Source of the DNA: Bacteroidetes bacterium GWC2_46_850
GTDB taxonomy: Bacteria > Bacteroidota > Bacteroidia > Bacteroidales > Dysgonomonadaceae
Direction of reading: 5' to 3'
Assembly: GCA_001768325.1 (NCBI GenBank)
Contig: MENQ01000025.1
Span: forward strand, 79,519-143,518
DNA: 64,000 nucleotides
Shown here piece after piece: positions 1-9,480 of the stretch. The stretch's first letter is position 1. The number at the start of each line of letters is the position of its first letter. The notes beneath the pieces are model-generated. The model had not been told where the DNA came from, did no database searches, and was given only the letters and a program-made list of their open reading frames with translations. Position numbers and translations under genes: made by a program.

Positions 1-1
1 G

Positions 2-1477
2 GCAAGTGAAAGGTGGCAGGCTGCACTTGATGCCAGCCTTGCAGCAGAAGCTGCAGCCAATGCCGCAGGATATGGTTCAAGCGTGAGTAATATAGATTCA
101 TGGGATAAAGCGTTCTATGCCTTTAATGGCATGCACAACCCGGAAGCGATCATAAAAATTCCGAAAAGCGATAACGTGATTCATGGAGCTTTCAATAAAT
201 GGGAAGGATATATTCGTCCAGGTGCTGTCATTTCGGGAACAGGAGCCGGAATGCCTGCCCCCGATGAGATTTTGTTTAAGTTCCCCATGAAAAGCGGAAA
301 GGCTCCGATAGCCGAAAACGGATACGACGACGAGAAATTCTATAAGAACAGGGATCCACGTTTCTACCGTACTTTTGCTTTTTCGGGTTGTGAATGGCCC
401 GGAACAAACACCCAAATCTGGCTCTACACCTACAAATACAGCACTTCAGCAAGTCAAATGTTCCGGTATACAGACGGTAGCAGGGGTGATGGAGGTGCCC
501 AGAAGAAAAGCAGGGCAATTGTATGGAAAATGTCAGACCCCAATGTACCAGTAGGTAGTGAATCTGTCAGCGGTACCGATATTCTGGAATACCGGTATGC
601 CGAGATCCTGTTAAATATAGCCGAAAGTTATGCAGCCAAAGGAGAAGTGAGCAGTGCTGTGAACTATCTGAGCAAAATAAGAAGTCGTGTAGGTATCGAT
701 GCAGCCAATAATTACGGACTGAATGATGTGACGGATAAATATTCTGCAATCCGGACAGTGCTGAATGAAAGGGCTGTGGAATTAGCCTACGAAGGAAAAC
801 GGTCATGGGATATGAGAAGATGGTTGCTGTATGAAGGAGGAGCCGGCTTTGATCCGAGACTTGCCGATTTTAATGATGCAACACGTGCCTACACTCCGGA
901 TCTTGCATGGGGTAAAGGATGGCGTATATTTGACGGAAAAGATGGTAGACCCAATTATACTAAAGAGGACAACGTATTAACCAAGCTCGGTATTTCCCGG
1001 TTTGCAGGTACGAAACATTCCAGCAAACTCTGGGCATATGATATCAATAATGTATATCCGGTCAATGAATGGGACACGGAAAATGCGGTAATAGATCATC
1101 CCTTGAAAACAAATGAACTTTTACTAGCTGTCCCCGCTATCAAAAGAGAGATGAGTGAGGCTCAAAGAAGTGCCGCTTTTGACAAATTAGATGCCCTCTA
1201 TGATGGAGTAAACATAGAAACTGTAGATCCGATTAAAGACAACAGAATGGGGCATAAATATGCCATGGACAGCGGAACAAATGTGACCGACCAAAACTTC
1301 CTGTTTGCTTGGCGCGGTTGGTACTATGTTTATCCGATCCATTATGATATGTATACTATTGGTAAAGGGAATGACTGGATTGAGCAAACTGCCGGATGGA
1401 TGATTGCCAATGCAAATCCCACCGGAATGGGACCTGAAGAGCAGGATGGTACATATTATTATTGCAAGCCTGAATAG
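2..1477 (+). CDS. RagB/SusD family outer-membrane nutrient-binding protein, N-terminus off the window
   Basis: Reading frame is open from base 2 (…ASERWQAALDASLAAEAAANAAGYGSS) into the listed ORF, so the start at 83 is artificial; SusD-like C-terminal motifs 'ILLNIAESYAAKGEVSSAVNYLSKIRSRVG' and 'ERAVELAYEGKRSWDMRRW'. Confidence 0.92.
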   Translation, partial: ASERWQAALDASLAAEAAANAAGYGSSVSNIDSWDKAFYAFNGMHNPEAIIKIPKSDNVIHGAFNKWEGYIRPGAVISGTGAGMPAPDEILFKFPMKSGKAPIAENGYDDEKFYKNRDPRFYRTFAFSGCEWPGTNTQIWLYTYKYSTSASQMFRYTDGSRGDGGAQKKSRAIVWKMSDPNVPVGSESVSGTDILEYRYAEILLNIAESYAAKGEVSSAVNYLSKIRSRVGIDAANNYGLNDVTDKYSAIRTVLNERAVELAYEGKRSWDMRRWLLYEGGAGFDPRLADFNDATRAYTPDLAWGKGWRIFDGKDGRPNYTKEDNVLTKLGISRFAGTKHSSKLWAYDINNVYPVNEWDTENAVIDHPLKTNELLLAVPAIKREMSEAQRSAAFDKLDALYDGVNIETVDPIKDNRMGHKYAMDSGTNVTDQNFLFAWRGWYYVYPIHYDMYTIGKGNDWIEQTAGWMIANANPTGMGPEEQDGTYYYCKPE

Positions 1478-1513
1478 TACCGTTTTTAACTTCGTGAAGA
1501 ATTAGTTCCAGAG

Positions 1514-1546
1514 AGGGCTGTTATGAGATTCGTAACGGCCCTTTTT
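1514..1546 (+). terminator. Rho-independent terminator after susD-like gene
   Basis: AGGGCTGTTA-TGAGATTCG-TAACGGCCCT followed by T-run. Confidence 0.75.
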
Positions 1547-1619
1547 GAACTTTCACCTTTATTATGATTACATAATCCGGTGAAAAATGTCTACTTTTAA
1601 ATAAAAACAGAATACGCAG

Positions 1620-3311
1620 ATGAATAAGAAAATCTTTTTATTGACTTTAATCCTCGTCTTACTGCCGGCTGCATACCTGGCAGCTCAATACCCACGCATA
1701 CCCAAAGAGGTACAGGAAGAATCAAACAAGTTAATGGAAGAGGCACGACGCCGTTCCGACCTGGCCTGGGAAAAAGCGCTTCCAATCATTGAAGCAGAAG
1801 CAAAAGCCGGTAAACCTTATATTCCCTGGGCTGCCCGTCCCTCCGATTTGCCACAGGCCACCATACCTGCATTTCCGGGTGCCGAGGGTGGTGGAGCCTT
1901 CAGCTTTGGAGGAAGGGGCGGAAAAGTGATTACCGTCACCAATCTCAACGACAGCGGTCCCGGTTCATTGAGGGAAGCTTGTGAGCAGGGAGGAGCCCGT
2001 ATTGTTGTATTCAATGTATCCGGGATCATCAAATTGAAATCTCCACTCATTGTAAGAGCTCCCTACATCACCATAGCCGGACAAACGGCGCCCGGTGACG
2101 GTATCTGCGTAGCAGGTGAATCGTTCTGGATCAATACCCACGATGTGGTAATACGGCATATGCGTTTTCGCAGGGGTGAAACGTGGGTCGGCCGTCGCGA
2201 TGATTCGATGGGAGGAAATCCAGTTGGAAATATCATGATGGACCATTTGTCCACCAGTTGGGGCCTGGATGAAAATATGTCCATCTATCGGCATATGTGG
2301 AACGACAGCACCGGTAAAAGCGATCTGAAACTGGGAACGGTGAACATCACCATACAGAATTCAATTTTCTCGGAAGCGCTCGACACCTGGAACCACTCAT
2401 TTGGTTCTACCCTGGGAGGTGAGAATTGCTCTTTTATGCGCAACCTCTGGGCAAACAATACCGGACGCAATCCTTCAATCGGATGGAATGGCGTATTCAA
2501 CTTTGTGAATAATGTGATTTTTAACTGGATGCACCGTTCGGTGGATGGTGGTGATTATTCAGCAAAGTACAACATTATCAACAACTATTATAAACCGGGA
2601 CCTGTGACACCGGTCGAGGGGCCTGTGAGCCATAGATTGCTGAAGCCTGAATCGGGACGTAGCCAACTATCCCGGAAGGTATACGGCATGGCCTTCGTCC
2701 ATGGGAATGTGGTAGAAGGAAATGAGATCGTAACCAATGATAACTGGAACGGAGGCATACAGATAGAGGATCTCCCCGATGCCGGGGATTACACAAACGA
2801 TATCAGATCGAAATCTCCTCTGGCAATGCCGGATATGACCATCATGGATGCCACCGAAGCATACGACTTTGTACTGGAAAACGCAGGAGCTACACTGCCA
2901 AAACGTGACCCGGTGGATGAAAGAATTACCAGAGTGGTGAAAACGGGCGTGATTGAGTATGCTGAGAATGTGAATCTCGATGGTATTCCAAAATTCGAGC
3001 ACCGTCGCCTGCCCGACGATTCCTACAAACTGGGGATCATCACAGATGTCAGTCAGGTTGGCGGCTACCCCGAGTACAACGGGACGCCTTACAAAGATTC
3101 CGACAAAGATGGCATGCCGGACTGGTGGGAAGAGAAATATGGGCTAAATCCAAATGACCCTTCAGATGCCCAGGGAGATATCAACGGCGACGGATATATG
3201 AATATCGAAAAGTTTATCAACGGAATAAATCCCGAAACTAAAATCGACTGGACCAATCCCATGTTTAATTACGATACGCTAAAAGCCAACGGAAATATTC
3301 ATAAGCAGTAA
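1620..3311 (+). CDS. Pectate lyase-like secreted polysaccharide lyase with C-terminal Ca-binding repeat
   Basis: Signal peptide; 'FPGAEGGGAFSFGGRGGKVITVTNLNDSGPGSLREACEQGGARIVVFNVSG', 'ITIAGQTAPGDGI', 'VIRHMRFRRG' pectate-lyase motifs; 'DSDKDGMPDWWEEKYGLNPNDPSDAQGDINGDGYMNIEKFING' tail. Confidence 0.88.
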   Translation: MNKKIFLLTLILVLLPAAYLAAQYPRIPKEVQEESNKLMEEARRRSDLAWEKALPIIEAEAKAGKPYIPWAARPSDLPQATIPAFPGAEGGGAFSFGGRGGKVITVTNLNDSGPGSLREACEQGGARIVVFNVSGIIKLKSPLIVRAPYITIAGQTAPGDGICVAGESFWINTHDVVIRHMRFRRGETWVGRRDDSMGGNPVGNIMMDHLSTSWGLDENMSIYRHMWNDSTGKSDLKLGTVNITIQNSIFSEALDTWNHSFGSTLGGENCSFMRNLWANNTGRNPSIGWNGVFNFVNNVIFNWMHRSVDGGDYSAKYNIINNYYKPGPVTPVEGPVSHRLLKPESGRSQLSRKVYGMAFVHGNVVEGNEIVTNDNWNGGIQIEDLPDAGDYTNDIRSKSPLAMPDMTIMDATEAYDFVLENAGATLPKRDPVDERITRVVKTGVIEYAENVNLDGIPKFEHRRLPDDSYKLGIITDVSQVGGYPEYNGTPYKDSDKDGMPDWWEEKYGLNPNDPSDAQGDINGDGYMNIEKFINGINPETKIDWTNPMFNYDTLKANGNIHKQ

Positions 3312-3325
3312 ATAAACCACGAAGC

Positions 3326-5029
3326 ATGATGAAAATTAATACAAAGAAGCTGTTCCTGCTTCTGTTTATATTGGCGCCGGCATACATACTGGCGCAATAC
3401 CCCTTAATTCCTGTTGAAGAGGAAGAGAAGGGTGCAGCTTTCATGAAAGAAGTAAAACGCCATTCCGATGAGGCCTGGGCAAAAGCATTGCCTATTGTGG
3501 AGAAAGAGGCCCGTGAGGGGCGGCCCTACATACCCTGGGCCGGCATTCCCAAAGCGTTGCCACAGGCAGAGATCCCGGCATTTCCAGGTGCCGAAGGAGG
3601 TGGCATGTTCACACTCGGCGGCAGAGGAGGAAAAGTATATGTGGTAACCAGTCTGGCCGACAGTGGACCGGGTACTTTCAGGGAGGCTTGTGAAGCAGGT
3701 GGAGCCCGTATGGTTGTGTTTAACGTGGCGGGTATGATCCGTCTGGAAACTCCTGTCTCAATTCGTGCACCATATATTACGATAGCCGGACAAACAGCTC
3801 CCGGTGATGGTGTGGTCATTGCAGGCGAGTCGGTAGACATAGACACACATGATGTAATCATCAGACACATGCGTTTCAGGAGAGGTGAAGTGAACGTTGC
3901 CAGACGCGACGATGCTGTCGGCGGCGATGCAATCGGTAATATCATCATAGACCATACCTCTGCGAGCTGGGGACTTGATGAGTCTTTATCGCTATACAGA
4001 AACATGTGGAGCCCGGAACCCAATCGTCACCCCGACAGGAGTCCGGAGAAACTGCCTACAGTCAACATCACCATTCAGAACAGCATCATTGCAGAAACGC
4101 TCGATTTATACAACCATGCTTTCGGAAGTACCTTCGGAGGGTTGAACAGCACCATGGCACGAAATCTTTTTGCCAACAACGTTGCCCGAAACCCATCGGT
4201 AGGCATGTGGGGTGATTTCTCGTTTGTGAACAATGTTCTCTTCAACTGGTGGAACAGAACCCTGGATGGGGGCGATTACCGGTCGATGTGGAACATCATC
4301 AACAACTATTATAAACCAGGTCCCATTACACCGGAAAACGATCCTGTCCGTTACCGTATTGCCAAATCTGAAAAAGGAAGCATCGACGCAACCATCTTTG
4401 CACGGATATATGCACATGGAAATAAAATTCACGATAACAAGCTGATTTCAGACGATAACTGGGCAGGGGGTATCCAGCTGGGTATGCCGCATGAGGAGGC
4501 AATGGAATATTTCGGCCAAGTCCGTATGAAAAGCCCCTTTCCGATGGCCGATGTAACAATCATGCCCGCACAGGAAGCGTTAGGATGGGTAATGGATCAT
4601 GCCGGTGCTACCATTCCCAAAAGAGATGCGGTGGACGAACGCATCGTGAAACAGGTGAGAACTGGGATTATTGCATACAAGGAAGGTCTCGATACAAAAG
4701 ACTCCAAATATGTAAAAAGAAGGTTACCGGCCGATTCATACAAAAAAGGAATCATTACCAATGTAAATCAGGTGGGTGGTTATCCCGAATATAAAGGAAC
4801 ACCTTACAATGATACGGACAGTGATGGCATGCCCGACTGGTGGGAAGAGAAACATGGTTTAAATCCCAATGATCCCGCCGATACCCATGGCGACATCAAC
4901 GGAGACGGTTATACCAACATCGAGAAGTTTATCAATGGCATAGATCCGGAAACAAAAGTCGACTGGCGTAACCTGCAATTTAATTTTGATACGCTGCGTG
5001 AAAAGGAGTATCTGCATCCCCAACAATAG
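3326..5029 (+). CDS. Pectate lyase-like secreted polysaccharide lyase, paralogue of upstream gene
   Basis: Same motif order and same Ca-binding tail as 1620..3311, 15 bp downstream. Confidence 0.88.
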   Translation: MMKINTKKLFLLLFILAPAYILAQYPLIPVEEEEKGAAFMKEVKRHSDEAWAKALPIVEKEAREGRPYIPWAGIPKALPQAEIPAFPGAEGGGMFTLGGRGGKVYVVTSLADSGPGTFREACEAGGARMVVFNVAGMIRLETPVSIRAPYITIAGQTAPGDGVVIAGESVDIDTHDVIIRHMRFRRGEVNVARRDDAVGGDAIGNIIIDHTSASWGLDESLSLYRNMWSPEPNRHPDRSPEKLPTVNITIQNSIIAETLDLYNHAFGSTFGGLNSTMARNLFANNVARNPSVGMWGDFSFVNNVLFNWWNRTLDGGDYRSMWNIINNYYKPGPITPENDPVRYRIAKSEKGSIDATIFARIYAHGNKIHDNKLISDDNWAGGIQLGMPHEEAMEYFGQVRMKSPFPMADVTIMPAQEALGWVMDHAGATIPKRDAVDERIVKQVRTGIIAYKEGLDTKDSKYVKRRLPADSYKKGIITNVNQVGGYPEYKGTPYNDTDSDGMPDWWEEKHGLNPNDPADTHGDINGDGYTNIEKFINGIDPETKVDWRNLQFNFDTLREKEYLHPQQ

Positions 5030-5065
5030 CCACGTCGGGATGATCAAACATAAAATAATAATAGG

Positions 5066-5734
5066 ATGAAAAGAAATGTAATTATAATCTGTTTCATGAC
5101 GCTCGGGGTATTCTCCTTAATGGCACAAAAAGCCGGGACTGCTGAAGAAAAACAGTATCTGGAGGTATTGAAAAACCGCTCCGAAAAAATACTGGATCAG
5201 TATGTCGAACTTCCGGAAGGTGAGACCAGGGAGAAGGTGATCGACCTGATGGTTAAGCAATACTGGGATATCAATAAGGTGCATGATGACAGAGACAACA
5301 AAATAAAGGAACTGAAAGAGAACGGCGTCACGGCTGACATACTGAAAGGAAAGAGAAACAAACTTGAAAAGAAGGCAAATAAAAAACTGTTGAAACTTCA
5401 GAAAAAATATCTCGGGAGCCTTTCCAGATTACTTGATAAACAGCAGATCGACGGCATAAAAGAAGGGATGACACTCGGAGCAATGACGCATAACTACAGG
5501 GGATTTACCGAGATGATCCCTACCCTCACCCCCGAAGAAAAGGAGCATATCAGAGACCAGTTGCTTGAAGCCCGGGATAAAGCCATGAACATGGGTTCCT
5601 CTGAAGACAAACAGGCCGTTTTCAGAGATTACAAAGGAAAAATCAATAATTATCTTTCAGGTAGGGGTTATGATCTGGAGAAAGAGGGTAAGCAATGGCA
5701 GGAACGAATCAAGTCATTGAAAAATAAACAATGA
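5066..5734 (+). CDS. DUF3826-like secreted protein of pectin PUL
   Basis: Signal peptide then helical 'RVIDLMVKQYWDINKVHDDRDNKIKELK'-type sequence; position directly after pectate lyases. Confidence 0.65.
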   Translation: MKRNVIIICFMTLGVFSLMAQKAGTAEEKQYLEVLKNRSEKILDQYVELPEGETREKVIDLMVKQYWDINKVHDDRDNKIKELKENGVTADILKGKRNKLEKKANKKLLKLQKKYLGSLSRLLDKQQIDGIKEGMTLGAMTHNYRGFTEMIPTLTPEEKEHIRDQLLEARDKAMNMGSSEDKQAVFRDYKGKINNYLSGRGYDLEKEGKQWQERIKSLKNKQ

Positions 5735-5786
5735 TCTCCAGGTGATGAGGATAGATAAACTCTATCTATGATTGGTCCGGAAAAAC

Positions 5787-5817
5787 TTTGAATTCACCTG
5801 TTTATTTTGTATATTTG
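5787..5817 (+). promoter_or_regulatory. Bacteroidota sigma-A promoter for dps
   Basis: TTTG (5787-5790) - 19 bp - TATATTTG (5810-5817), 30 bp before the dps start. Confidence 0.75.
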
Positions 5818-5846
5818 CTTTAAACAACTTTTAAAACAGATTAAAG

Positions 5847-6320
5847 ATGAAAACATTGGATTATTTAAAATTAGACCCCAAGAGTACGGAAAAAACAATT
5901 AACGGTTTGCAGGAACTGCTGGCAAATCTGCAGTTATATTATACCAACCTTCGCGGATTTCACTGGAATGTGAAGGGGCTGGAATTTTTTGGTCTGCATG
6001 CTAAATTGGAAGAATTTTATGATGACACCGCAGAAAAAGTGGATGAAGTGGCCGAACGTATTCTCATGCTGGGAGGCGTGCCTGAACATAATTTCAGCGA
6101 ATATCTTAAAAATGCAACCATCAAGGAAACAGCAGTTGTAAGCAATACAAAAGAGATTGTGAAGAATGTACTCGATTCGTTGAAAGTGCTGATCAGCCTG
6201 GAGCGTGAGGTACTTGAAACAGCTTCTGAGGGCAGCGATGAGGTCACCGTATCATTGTTAAGCGACTTCCTTGCCGGTCAGGAGAAAAACGTCTGGATGC
6301 TTACTGCCTTTCTCTCGTAA
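5847..6320 (+). CDS. dps: Dps-family ferritin-like DNA protection protein
   Basis: 'LQLYYTNLRGFHWNVKGLEFFGLHAKLEEFYDDTAEKVDEVAERILMLGG' Dps ferroxidase signature. Confidence 0.93.
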   Translation: MKTLDYLKLDPKSTEKTINGLQELLANLQLYYTNLRGFHWNVKGLEFFGLHAKLEEFYDDTAEKVDEVAERILMLGGVPEHNFSEYLKNATIKETAVVSNTKEIVKNVLDSLKVLISLEREVLETASEGSDEVTVSLLSDFLAGQEKNVWMLTAFLS

Positions 6321-6367
6321 GAAAGAAATATTCGGAATCTACAATTACTCTCCGCATTAATTTTATT

Positions 6368-6405
6368 AACCCCAAAAGTATCGGTCTTACTTTTGGGGTT
6401 TAATT
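6368..6405. terminator. Bidirectional terminator between dps and ars permease
   Basis: AACCCCAAAAGTA-tcggtct-TACTTTTGGGGTT with flanking T/A-rich tracts between convergent genes. Confidence 0.8.
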
Positions 6406-6430
6406 TTTCTGAATTATTGTGCGCGTTTAT

Positions 6431-7774
6431 TCAAAAGAATGAGCCATAGACCAACCCAGTAAAGGTAGCCATAATTACCACTAATAAAACGTAGACAATT
6501 GTCTTTTTTGTCCCCATCACCCCGCGGATCACCAGCATATTGGGTAGGGAGAGCGAAGGACCGGCAAGCAGCAGTGCCAGGGCAGGACCTTTGCCCATTC
6601 CACTGGACAACAGCCCCTGGATGATCGGCACCTCGGTGAGCGTGGCAAAATACATGAAAGCCCCGGTGAAGCTGGCGAAGAAATTGGAGAATAGCGAGTT
6701 TCCTCCTACTGCCCACTCTATCCACTCGTTGGGCACAACCCCTGGAATGGCTACATTATCGTGCGTTGATCCCAGCAGGAACCCGGCGGTCACAACACCG
6801 ATAGCCAGCAGCGGCATGATCTGCTTGGCAAAGCCCCAGGCGGAGAGTGTCCACTCCTTGTTCTCCTCATCATTCTTATCGAAGAGAGTCACAATGGAAA
6901 GAGCAGCGATACCCACTACCATGGGTACCAGGGGCACCATTTTGGGATTGGATATGAATTTGCTGGCAAGCACGGCCGACAGCGCTGTAGCGACTACCGC
7001 AATCAATACCCACTGCCATTTGATTTTAAGAATTTTGATCATTGACCAAGCCAGCATCAACCCCATGAAGCCCGTGATATACCACTTGTAGGTATAGAGA
7101 TGAAACCAGACACTCGAAGTATCGCCCGAAGCGGGTGCACCCCAGTTGGCAGCCACCAGAATCAGCACAAGTGTGAAGAAATGGAACATCGTCTGCGAGA
7201 TCGGCCGTTTGGCGGGTGGTGCCTCAAAATTCATCTGTTCCTCCTGTTTTGCTTTCTCTTCCTTGCGGTAAATAAAGGCCATCACCAGTCCGATCACGAC
7301 CGAGAAAAGAATTGCTCCTATCATACGGGCAATACCCATCTCTCTGCCCAGAATGCTCCAGGTGAGGATGATGGAGAGGATGCTGATGGCCGGTCCCGAG
7401 TAGAGGAAGGCAACTGCCGGCCCCAGTCCCGCACCCCGCTTGTAGATGCTGGTGAAGAGCGGGAGTATGGTGCAAGAACATACCGCAAGGATGGCTCCAG
7501 AAACAGATGCCACAATATAGGAAAGCCATTTGTTTGCATTCGCTCCAAAATAGCGAATCACCGAACCCTGGCTGATAAAGACTGCAATCACTCCGGCAAT
7601 GAAGAAAGCAGGCAGTAAGCAGAGAATTACATGTTCCTGGGCGTACCACTTAGAAAGGTCGAGAGTGGCATAGATGGCGGTTATAAATCGATCACTACCA
7701 ATGGGCAAAAAGAAAATCGCCCCAAAGACAAATACCATCCAACCCAGATATTTCAATTCTTTTTTTGTTTCCAT
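6431..7774 (-). CDS. ArsP/COG0701-type permease
   Basis: Polytopic; 'AVCSCTILPLFTSIYKRGAGLGPAVAFLYSGPAISI' with CSC motif and a duplicated second half 'GKGPALALLLAGPSLSLPNMLVIRGVMG'. Confidence 0.85.
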   Translation of the reverse strand: METKKELKYLGWMVFVFGAIFFLPIGSDRFITAIYATLDLSKWYAQEHVILCLLPAFFIAGVIAVFISQGSVIRYFGANANKWLSYIVASVSGAILAVCSCTILPLFTSIYKRGAGLGPAVAFLYSGPAISILSIILTWSILGREMGIARMIGAILFSVVIGLVMAFIYRKEEKAKQEEQMNFEAPPAKRPISQTMFHFFTLVLILVAANWGAPASGDTSSVWFHLYTYKWYITGFMGLMLAWSMIKILKIKWQWVLIAVVATALSAVLASKFISNPKMVPLVPMVVGIAALSIVTLFDKNDEENKEWTLSAWGFAKQIMPLLAIGVVTAGFLLGSTHDNVAIPGVVPNEWIEWAVGGNSLFSNFFASFTGAFMYFATLTEVPIIQGLLSSGMGKGPALALLLAGPSLSLPNMLVIRGVMGTKKTIVYVLLVVIMATFTGLVYGSFF

Positions 7775-7848
7775 TTTCTACTTTTTTAACAATACAATAT
7801 CTTCCCGCATCAGTGATACGGTTTACTTGATATCTTTTTATCTTACAC

Positions 7849-8082
7849 TTAAACTCCTAACAGTTGTTTTATTTGCGCTTCTGACGGAATGTGACCTTTC
7901 ACTTTTACTTCACCATCGATCACTACTGCCGGCGTCGTCATCACATTATACTTCATGATTTCCATGATGTCTTCCACCTTGCGGATCGTTACGTTAGCAC
8001 CAGTTTCCGCCACTACTTTCTGAATGGCGTTGTAGGTCAGCACACATTTTTTGCAACCAGGTCCCAATACCAAAATTTCCAT
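7849..8082 (-). CDS. Thioredoxin-like small redox protein (redox-active disulfide protein 2 type; ArsE-like position)
   Basis: 'MEILVLGPGCKKCVLTYNAIQKVVAETG…TTPAVVIDGEVKVKGHIPS', CxxC active site. Confidence 0.85.
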   Translation of the reverse strand: MEILVLGPGCKKCVLTYNAIQKVVAETGANVTIRKVEDIMEIMKYNVMTTPAVVIDGEVKVKGHIPSEAQIKQLLGV

Positions 8083-8126
8083 GATTTAATTTCTTATAAT
8101 TTGTTATCTGTTAATGTTATTACTTT

Positions 8127-8702
8127 TTATAGACTGATGACAATCACCGGAAGACCGGTCGCGATGGCGAATATCGGTGGCAGGAGTAATCCCGACGTAG
8201 AAGCAATCGTCAACGGGATCAATCCCCCGAAATAGAGCATCCCACTGTAGGGACAAAAGGCGAGTGCGAACATCAATCCCAGCAGAAATGCATCCCAGTA
8301 GCTTTTTTTACCATTTTTTCTGCTGAATTTTTCCGTCAGCGTCCCCACTCCGGGCAGGTTCAACTGTATGATGTCGAGCATAAAGATGCCAATTACCAAC
8401 AACGCTATTCCCAGCCAGATGCCTCCGATCCCTTGTAGCGCAGCTGCAATCTTGAACTGGTTTGCACCGAAAAAGAAGAGCATACCAAGTGCGGTATAGG
8501 TGAACATCCTCCCCAGTGTATAAAAAAGGCCATTAAACAACACCCGCTTTTTGACACCAACATCTTTACTCAGATAGGCGGTAGCCGTGATGTTTGTGGC
8601 CAAAGGACAGGGGCTGATAGCAGTCATCAGGCCAAGCAGGAATGCTGTCAGTAAAGGCCAGCTGGAGCCATCTGTGAGACTCTGCAAAAAACTCATCATC
8701 AT
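8127..8702 (-). CDS. ArsG-like aromatic-arsenical efflux permease / DsbD-like membrane protein, short C-terminus
   Basis: 'LTAFLLGLMTAISPCPLATNITATAYLSKDVG…NGLFYTLGRMFTYTALGM…CPYSGMLYFGGLIPL'; ORF ends abruptly at '…GLPVIVISL*'. Confidence 0.75.
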   Translation of the reverse strand: MMMSFLQSLTDGSSWPLLTAFLLGLMTAISPCPLATNITATAYLSKDVGVKKRVLFNGLFYTLGRMFTYTALGMLFFFGANQFKIAAALQGIGGIWLGIALLVIGIFMLDIIQLNLPGVGTLTEKFSRKNGKKSYWDAFLLGLMFALAFCPYSGMLYFGGLIPLTIASTSGLLLPPIFAIATGLPVIVISL

Positions 8703-8720
8703 TCAGGAATATTTTCTACT

Positions 8721-8932
8721 CTATAAAAGCCTCCGGTCTACTTCATTCTTCAGCAACTCACTCACACCCTCGGGGTTACCATAGATGGATCAGCGCTTGC
8801 AACAGAGGCAGCCTCTGTGGTGGTCCCAGAAGTCTCAGGCGAAACCTCTGTTGCATCTGTTTTTTTTCCGTTTCCGTTTCCGCATGCGGTCAAAGCTACT
8901 GCTACCAATAAAATAAAAATGACTTGTTTCAT
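8721..8932 (-). pseudogene. Decayed ArsF-like lipoprotein (internal deletion)
   Basis: 56-aa lipoprotein start MKQVIFILLVAVALTACGNGNGKK… (8762..8932), then out of frame a C-terminal-like remnant (S)IYGNPEGVSELLKNEVDRRLL* ending 8721, just before the ArsG-like start. Confidence 0.5.
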
Positions 8933-9012
8933 AAGTGTTATAAATTTAGTATGTATAATGATTTTTTGTGTCCTCCCTTTTTTTCAGGATAAAGATAAAT
9001 AATTGAAAGTTG

Positions 9013-9336
9013 TTAACAATAGTTCTTTACCTCTGAAATATTTTCAATGAATGAACCCAATAGATCTCTGGTATTCTCCCAATTTTCTCTGTTTATGCAG
9101 TATTTAACCATGGGGGGAGTAAACTCTCCCTGTATCAGCCCAGCTTCTTTCAGTTCGTTCAAATGTTGTGAAAGTGTACTTTTGGCCACCGGAATAATTT
9201 CAGACATATCACCGTGATAGCAACAACTTTGATTGGCTAAAAGCTGCAATATGGCTATCCTTACCGGATGCCCCAACGCTTTGGCAATACGTGAAAGCCT
9301 GATCTGTTCTTCTGTGAATTTTTTTTTTGACATCAT
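9013..9336 (-). CDS. arsR: ArsR/SmtB-family winged-helix metalloregulator
   Basis: 'RIAKALGHPVRIAILQLLANQSCCYHGDMSEIIPVAKSTLSQHLNELKEAGLIQGE'. Confidence 0.88.
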   Translation of the reverse strand: MMSKKKFTEEQIRLSRIAKALGHPVRIAILQLLANQSCCYHGDMSEIIPVAKSTLSQHLNELKEAGLIQGEFTPPMVKYCINRENWENTRDLLGSFIENISEVKNYC

Positions 9337-9369
9337 ATTTTTTTGGTGAAGGAATGCAGTATATTATAG

Positions 9370-9413
9370 TTCGCAAATACACGAACAATCTTTCAATTCG
9401 TAAAAATACGAAT
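9370..9413. promoter_or_regulatory. ArsR operator(s): two dyads upstream of arsR
   Basis: Perfect dyad ATTCGTA-AAAA-TACGAAT (9396-9413) and weaker TTCG-N8-CGAA (9370-9385). Confidence 0.65.
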
Positions 9414-9480
9414 AATTCAATTAGGTTTATTTAACAAATATATTACATCTTATGCCAATTAGGAACAAATAAGAGGGGGG

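Noticed and set aside
3526-4023. 165-aa minus-strand ORF opposite the second pectate lyase
   Set aside because: Antisense shadow; a similar shadow occurs at 1817..2050 opposite the paralogue because the coding strands are similar.
7100-7618. 172-aa hydrophilic plus-strand ORF opposite the ars permease
   Set aside because: Antisense shadow of TM-coding DNA; composition explained by the complementary frame.
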